Shown: one piece after another, positions 59,518-64,000 of the stretch
Layout of the letters: each line of letters opens with the position of its first letter
Position numbering within the stretch: position 1 is the first letter of the stretch
NCBI RefSeq assembly: GCF_030272615.1
Contig: NC_081410.1
Span: 116,323,140-116,387,139 of the forward strand
From: Cryptomeria japonica
Taxonomy: Eukaryota; Streptophyta; Pinopsida; Cupressales; Cupressaceae
Length of the DNA: 64,000 nt
Reading direction: 5' to 3'
The notes under the pieces: generated by a model
What the model was told of the DNA's origin: nothing
The model's input: the letters and a program-made list of their open reading frames with translations, nothing else
Database searches by the model: none
Made by a program: the position numbers and the translations under genes

Positions 59518-62500
59518 TTTTGATTGCACCTATTCTTATCCCTTCTCTATTCTAGTTACCATTCTAAGTGTTCCATGTCAAAAGTTTGCTAAATTTTCAT
59601 TAGACTTGGTATAATTGTATTGCTCTCCTAATTGGATTGCCTAAAAACTGTTGCATTTCCCTAACCCATGCAATAGTAGTAAAAGTAGAAATTCATCTTA
59701 TTAGGGTAGTTTCAACAATTTGATGGATTTAAAGAGTGGCTAGAAGAGATGCATCTTGGTGTAGGTGTGTGGATGGACTCTAAGGCTAAAAATTATACTC
59801 ATATCAATTTTATACTAGATGATCCTTCCAAGTTGGATAGAAATGTCACTTAGGAAGAGTAGAATGTAATATCAAGAAGATATATTTCTATCCACATAGG
59901 ACACTTTAATTTGGATATGTTTGTTAGGAATAAGTGTGTTGTACACTTTTTAGTTCCTAGTTAAAATGTTGTGGTGTTATTCTAATGTTGCATTTTGAGG
60001 TTTTAATATTATGATTCTAGATACAAACAACATATTAATTGAATGTTGTATGTATAAAGTCCCAGTTAAGGACTTATAAGATTCTTCCTAGCACTTTATG
60101 TGACTTGGAGGAACATTGAAAGGAGGAGGTGTAAATTTGACTAATTTCCTTGAAAGTGACCCTCCAATTTGGGAAGTTGAAAGGTCACAATTTGTATAAG
60201 CACTCTCTCTTTCATAGTTCTCTTAGTGCACAACAAGATCTTCTTTCATGTTACTCCTTGCATGTATTGCCTTGGGATTTGTTAATAAATTTCTTTCATG
60301 ATTTTGAATACCTCTTGGTGATATTTCTCTAGCCTACATTCTATAAAACAGAGGTTTGGATGAGTAGTTTTGGTAGCATAAGTTTGGAGAGTGGGATTAG
60401 GTTGTTTGTTTACTTTTAATTTGAAGAGGCCGTTTCAACATCAAATTGGTGAATCCCTTCATTGTATTTTGTATCTTGTTATGTGATTAATTTAATAAGA
60501 GATTTCTATTGAGTACCATACTTTTCTCAAAATGGTTTTTATGTGGGTATATTCAGTGTTAATCTCTTTGTGTAAATTTTATTGCAATTATTATCAATAT
60601 CATTTTTAGTTTAGGATTTCTATTATTTTTTATTTTTAATATCTTATTAATATCATATTTAGAACAAGCTTATTGCTTTTAATCGAAGTTTTGAACTCCT
60701 TGATTTAACAATACCCTTAAGGTGGAAATCAAAGTCCCATACTTGCAGATATCACGTTTTCCACACATAACGCACAATATGTATTATAAAGCCACCTAGG
60801 CATGACTCAAGGTATCAAACAAACTTGAATTGCAACCCTACCCAAGATCTCCAATGGCTTAAATAAACCAACCTCTAGTATTCTAGTTTGAATTGCCCAA
60901 CTACCATGAACAAAATGACATCATTTCAGAGGCTCAATGAGAGAACACACATCCACAATAGACAACAAATGACAAGAGTTTTAACTCCACCATCCCTCAT
61001 TGCGTTGTCTCTCTAAGGCACTCCCTTAAATGATTGTAAACCCACTAACGATCAAATTATGCTCAACCCAAGAATTATAATTAAGTAGAGGGCAAGAGAC
61101 AAAATGAGGTGGGTGTTGATATGGAAGCTCTACCTATAAAGCTATATTTATTAGAAGACATTGTTCATCTTTTTAAGCACCATCTATGATCATTTAGATA
61201 GTAACATTTCATCAAAATTACATCTTGATAAACACCATTTACAAATATTTAGTTAAATGGTAATTTACTGAAATTATGAAGTTATATATACTCAAAATAA
61301 TTCATGCACATGAAAACTATGATATATTAAAACATTGACTGAATAGATTGCTTTTATTATATTAATTCACAAAAAATAAATCCAATTCACTTATATAACT
61401 ATACACCATATCATTAAATCTTTTTTCAATAATAATAATAAATAGATTTATTACAAGATATTGTACATCTTAATAAAGAAATATTTTATCAAAATTATAA
61501 AATTTCTTATACATAAAGAACTAAAGCACTCACCATATAGAATGCTTTTATTATATTAATCCACAAAAGTGAAACCTTAGCAAGCGATGAATTCAACTTC
61601 AATTAAGTCGGGTTCTTTTAAATTATTCGAATAATTCTAATAAGGCTAAAACATACACACTCGAATCTTTCATAAGAATTGATGGATATGGCAAGGTAAT
61701 GCTCATATTTTAATGAGCAATGTGTAGAGTATTAAAGCTTTTTTTTTTAATATTTGTTTTTGGGAGTTCAAAATTTTATGAGATTTTATGTTAAAAATAT
61801 ATTATTGTCTTTAAAAAATTTAGAAAAATAATTTGTAAAAAGATATTAATTTTAAAGTATTTATTTTGTTAGAGATAAGATTTATAAAGTTTTTGGAAAT
61901 ATTCATTTAGAACTTTAACATCATTATGATATATATTTACTTTAAAGATGAGATTATTTAAATTTGAGATTATATTTAATTTTAAAATTATTATCTATTT
62001 TGAAGGTTTTTTTAGCATTGTTTATAAAGAGGGTGTTATTAGATCCGTTTGATGGAATTTGGAATTGACAATCATTTAAATTTTTAAGACATTGTCTTTA
62101 TAATGGGATCAGGGAATGATTCTTTTGCCTCTTTAATGGGGAGTTGAACTCTCTTTGAGACTTATAGCTTATGGAGATGAAAGATGTGAACTCTTTACTT
62201 TTCAAATATGTTTAATTTGTTATCATTTGTAGATGAACCCTCTTTCACAATGTTCTACACTTGAAAATTATTTTTTAAAAAAGAAAAAAACATACACAAA
62301 AAAGAATTATTAGTACTTGCCGTTAGGCAATACTATTGTAATGAAAATTCATTTGTCGTGTTTAAATGGTTATTCAATAAAATTATTTAGACCAATGAAA
62401 ACAAAATATTTTGTTTTCTTTAATTTTGTTTAATTTTATATATAATATAGATGCATGTTTGTTAACTTTATAATTTACAAAAAATATTTTGCTTGTAAAT

Positions 62501-62560
62501 GATTGGCATTTTTAGCTTGTTTTGTATCACACCGTTTTCATTGTTATACAAGGTTTTTGG
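59518..62560. other. AT-rich region without recognised gene
   Basis: Only short frames with no family resemblance, A/T homopolymers, and imperfect repeats around 61130-61560 (ATATTTATTAGAAGACATTG and variants). It may be intron or spacer next to the NOP14 exons. Confidence 0.5.
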
Positions 62561-62584
62561 GATGATCTATGTTATTTTTGGGAA

Positions 62585-62735
62585 AGTTCCACTTTTCTCG
62601 ATGCCACTCCTCCTTCTTCGTAGCAGCATGATCTCTTTTCCCATAAGCAACATTATATCTCTTATTTTGCGGATAGTTCCATTAGCATTATATCTCTTAT
62701 TTTGTAGGTAGTTCCATTTTTCTGGATGCCACTCC
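62585..62735. repeat. Local duplications
   Basis: ATTATATCTCTTATTTTG occurs twice 35 bp apart (about 62651 and 62686). The outer phrase GTTCCA[CT]TTTTCT[CG]GATGCC also occurs twice. Confidence 0.7.
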
Positions 62736-62901
62736 TCGCCATTGCAAGCATAATCTGTTTGCCTCATAATCCGAGTTTTATTTTGCTATTTAAACTGCTT
62801 AGGGTGAATATTTTGTAGGGTTTCTTTTGAGTTTCCACAAGATAGTGAATGCCAGTTATATGTAAAGTGGATGATTCATATTTTGTTTGTTTGTATCGTA
62901 G

Positions 62902-63157
62902 TTGAAGATGCTGGGGCTAATCTTTCTGATATCTTCATTCTTTGGGGCTTTTACACTTTCAACAATTTTCAATGGCGAAAATTAGCCTTATTGATAATAC
63001 ATCAACATTGATAAATAATTCTGTAATTTTTATTCAAAGAAAGGTTATTCGAGAGAAGAGTGTGACATACATGCCTCTTCACTTGTCTGTTGCCATGTTT
63101 GCCAATAGATTAATTTGGACTGCTTATGGAGCCATACACTTTGACATAAATCTTGTG
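62902..63157 (+). pseudogene. SWEET sugar transporter-like fragment
   Basis: 63044-63157 encodes VIREKSVTYMPLHLSV then WTAYGAIHFDINLV, matching the second half of SWEET proteins (usual VIKTKSVEYMPFFLSL ... WTAYALIRFDIYITIPN). Upstream, 62902-62979 reads LKMLGLIFLISSFFGAFTL, like the preceding SWEET membrane helix. The two pieces are only ~67 bp apart and the link between them is not recognisable. AG lies just before 63044 and GTAAGG just after 63157, so the second piece could be a real exon. The rest of the seven-helix protein is not found and NOP14 begins 285 bp later, so a broken copy is likely. SWEETs move sugars across membranes. Confidence 0.65.
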
Positions 63158-63441
63158 GTAAGGATAAATATTCTCAATATTTTCTCCATTTGCTGGATCT
63201 CTTTCCATTACCATTACACTGCAATGGTTTAAATTTATTCAGATGCTTTAGCAATAGTAGAACAATTATTTTGTGAGTAGAAACAAAATATCAGCACCCA
63301 TAAAGACTACCGACAATATATACTCATACAGGGCTAAACATAATAGATACATGCTTTTCTAAATATTTTTTCATGGTTCAATTTATGCAAGGCACTAAAA
63401 GCTTGATTTTCTTCATCTTTTTCGAATAATTCAATTGATAG

Positions 63442-63541
63442 TGGGAAAGCTAATATGTTCTTGGATAGACGGTTTGGGGAAAATGATGAGAGTCTTGGAG
63501 ATGAAGATAAGGCTATTATTAGATTCCAACGTGAGCGACAG
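63442..63541 (+). CDS. NOP14: NOP14 exon (internal)
   Basis: 100 bp. An AG acceptor at 63440-63441 follows a pyrimidine-rich stretch; CAG|GTAATG is the donor. It encodes NMFLDRRFGENDESLGDEDK followed by AIIRFQRERQ. This is the conserved N-terminal DKRIGE/DRRFGEND...RFQRERQ segment of NOP14, a nucleolar protein needed for pre-18S rRNA processing and 40S subunit assembly. The exon ends in phase 0 and the next begins in phase 0. No stop, so it may be a live gene; earlier exons were not found in this window and probably lie upstream across a large intron or outside. Confidence 0.82.
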
Positions 63542-63908
63542 GTAATGGTCTACTTGCATTTTAGTGTATATTGATAAATATCCATGCTTGCAGGAAGTCT
63601 AATAGGGATTCATTTCATTTGGGAGAATGGTAACAAAATCTTTTAATGTGTGCATTCCCAATTAAGGTAGATGTAAATTTTATGCACACATTGTTCTCAA
63701 GAATTGCAGATCTTTAACAGTTAGTGATATCAAACTTGGTCATGACATTTTAAAAGAGCATAAGACTATTCAGGTTGGAGCGGGTTAAAATTACTATTTT
63801 CTAACTTAAATTCAATGTTAAATATGGAACCTATCGCGTTCTCTCTTTGATTCACACCGACTTAAATACAATGTTATTTATTACTTTTTTTTGCTTGTTT
63901 TCTCCTAG

Positions 63909-63996
63909 GGAAGGATGGTTAAGCAAAGCAAATTCGCTTTATCAAATGGAGGAGATGATATTCTAACTCATCATGGCAATTTTTGCCTCTGCAAAT
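63909..63996 (+). CDS. NOP14: NOP14 exon (start; runs toward window edge)
   Basis: Acceptor CTCCTAG at 63902-63908. Reads GRMVKQSKFALSNGGDDILT then HHGN, matching the NOP14 segment KKSKYNLSDGEEDELTH-G. The intron between the exons is 367 bp. After HHGN the frame reads FCLCK and meets TAA at 63996, whereas the family continues; either a donor lies here that I cannot place, a frame change has occurred, or this copy is a pseudogene. The window ends before this can be settled. Confidence 0.7.
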
Positions 63997-64000
63997 AATT

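Overview
This window looks like nuclear DNA of a seed plant with a large, repeat-rich genome. A conifer or other gymnosperm is my best guess. That is inferred from the nested LTR retrotransposons and the plant gene fragments at the right edge; nothing in the sequence names a species. No rRNA, tRNA gene, CRISPR array or bacterial-type operon is visible. Nearly everything from 1 to about 56.6 kb is decayed LTR retrotransposon; almost every coding region carries stops or frameshifts.

Layout. (1) 1-7043, minus strand: 5' part of a Ty3/gypsy element of the dual-RNase-H (Tat) type, here E1, cut by the window edge. It sits in a repeat whose other copy (9291-10319) preserves the empty site. (2) 7044-10319: two copies of a ~1.03 kb repeat (A, B) around a GA-rich block S; S recurs at 36413-37448. 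(3) 11007-36407: a minus-strand Ty1/copia element (copia-1), split in its reverse transcriptase by (4) G1, a plus-strand Tat element of E1's family at 12580-32802 (target duplication AGGAC). G1's 5' LTR is in turn split by (5) C1, a 5.0 kb chromodomain gypsy element at 13790-18781 (target duplication GAGCT) that has lost protease, RT and RNase H but keeps two equal-length LTRs of 1639 bp. (6) 37451-56640: a plus-strand copia element (copia-2), split in its RT by (7) G3, a second Tat family on the minus strand at 37988-55296 (target duplication CTATT). G3 carries an antisense plant-mobile-domain gene between pol and its 3' LTR. (8) 57157-58352: a probable non-autonomous terminal-inverted-repeat element holding a G/C-rich quasi-palindrome in very AT-rich DNA. 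(9) 58.6-62.9 kb: AT-rich DNA with local tandem duplications and no recognised gene. (10) 62.9-64 kb: a SWEET sugar-transporter-like fragment, then two in-phase exons of the ribosome-biogenesis gene NOP14, which runs off the right edge.

Insertion order follows from the nesting: copia-1 before G1 before C1, and copia-2 before G3. The three Tat copies (E1, G1, G3) share a conserved block in the untranslated leader. E1 and G1 also share an uncharacterised open frame upstream of gag. Those two features, the antisense mobile-domain gene, the short-motif arrays in the leaders and the palindrome are the parts most worth a second look.
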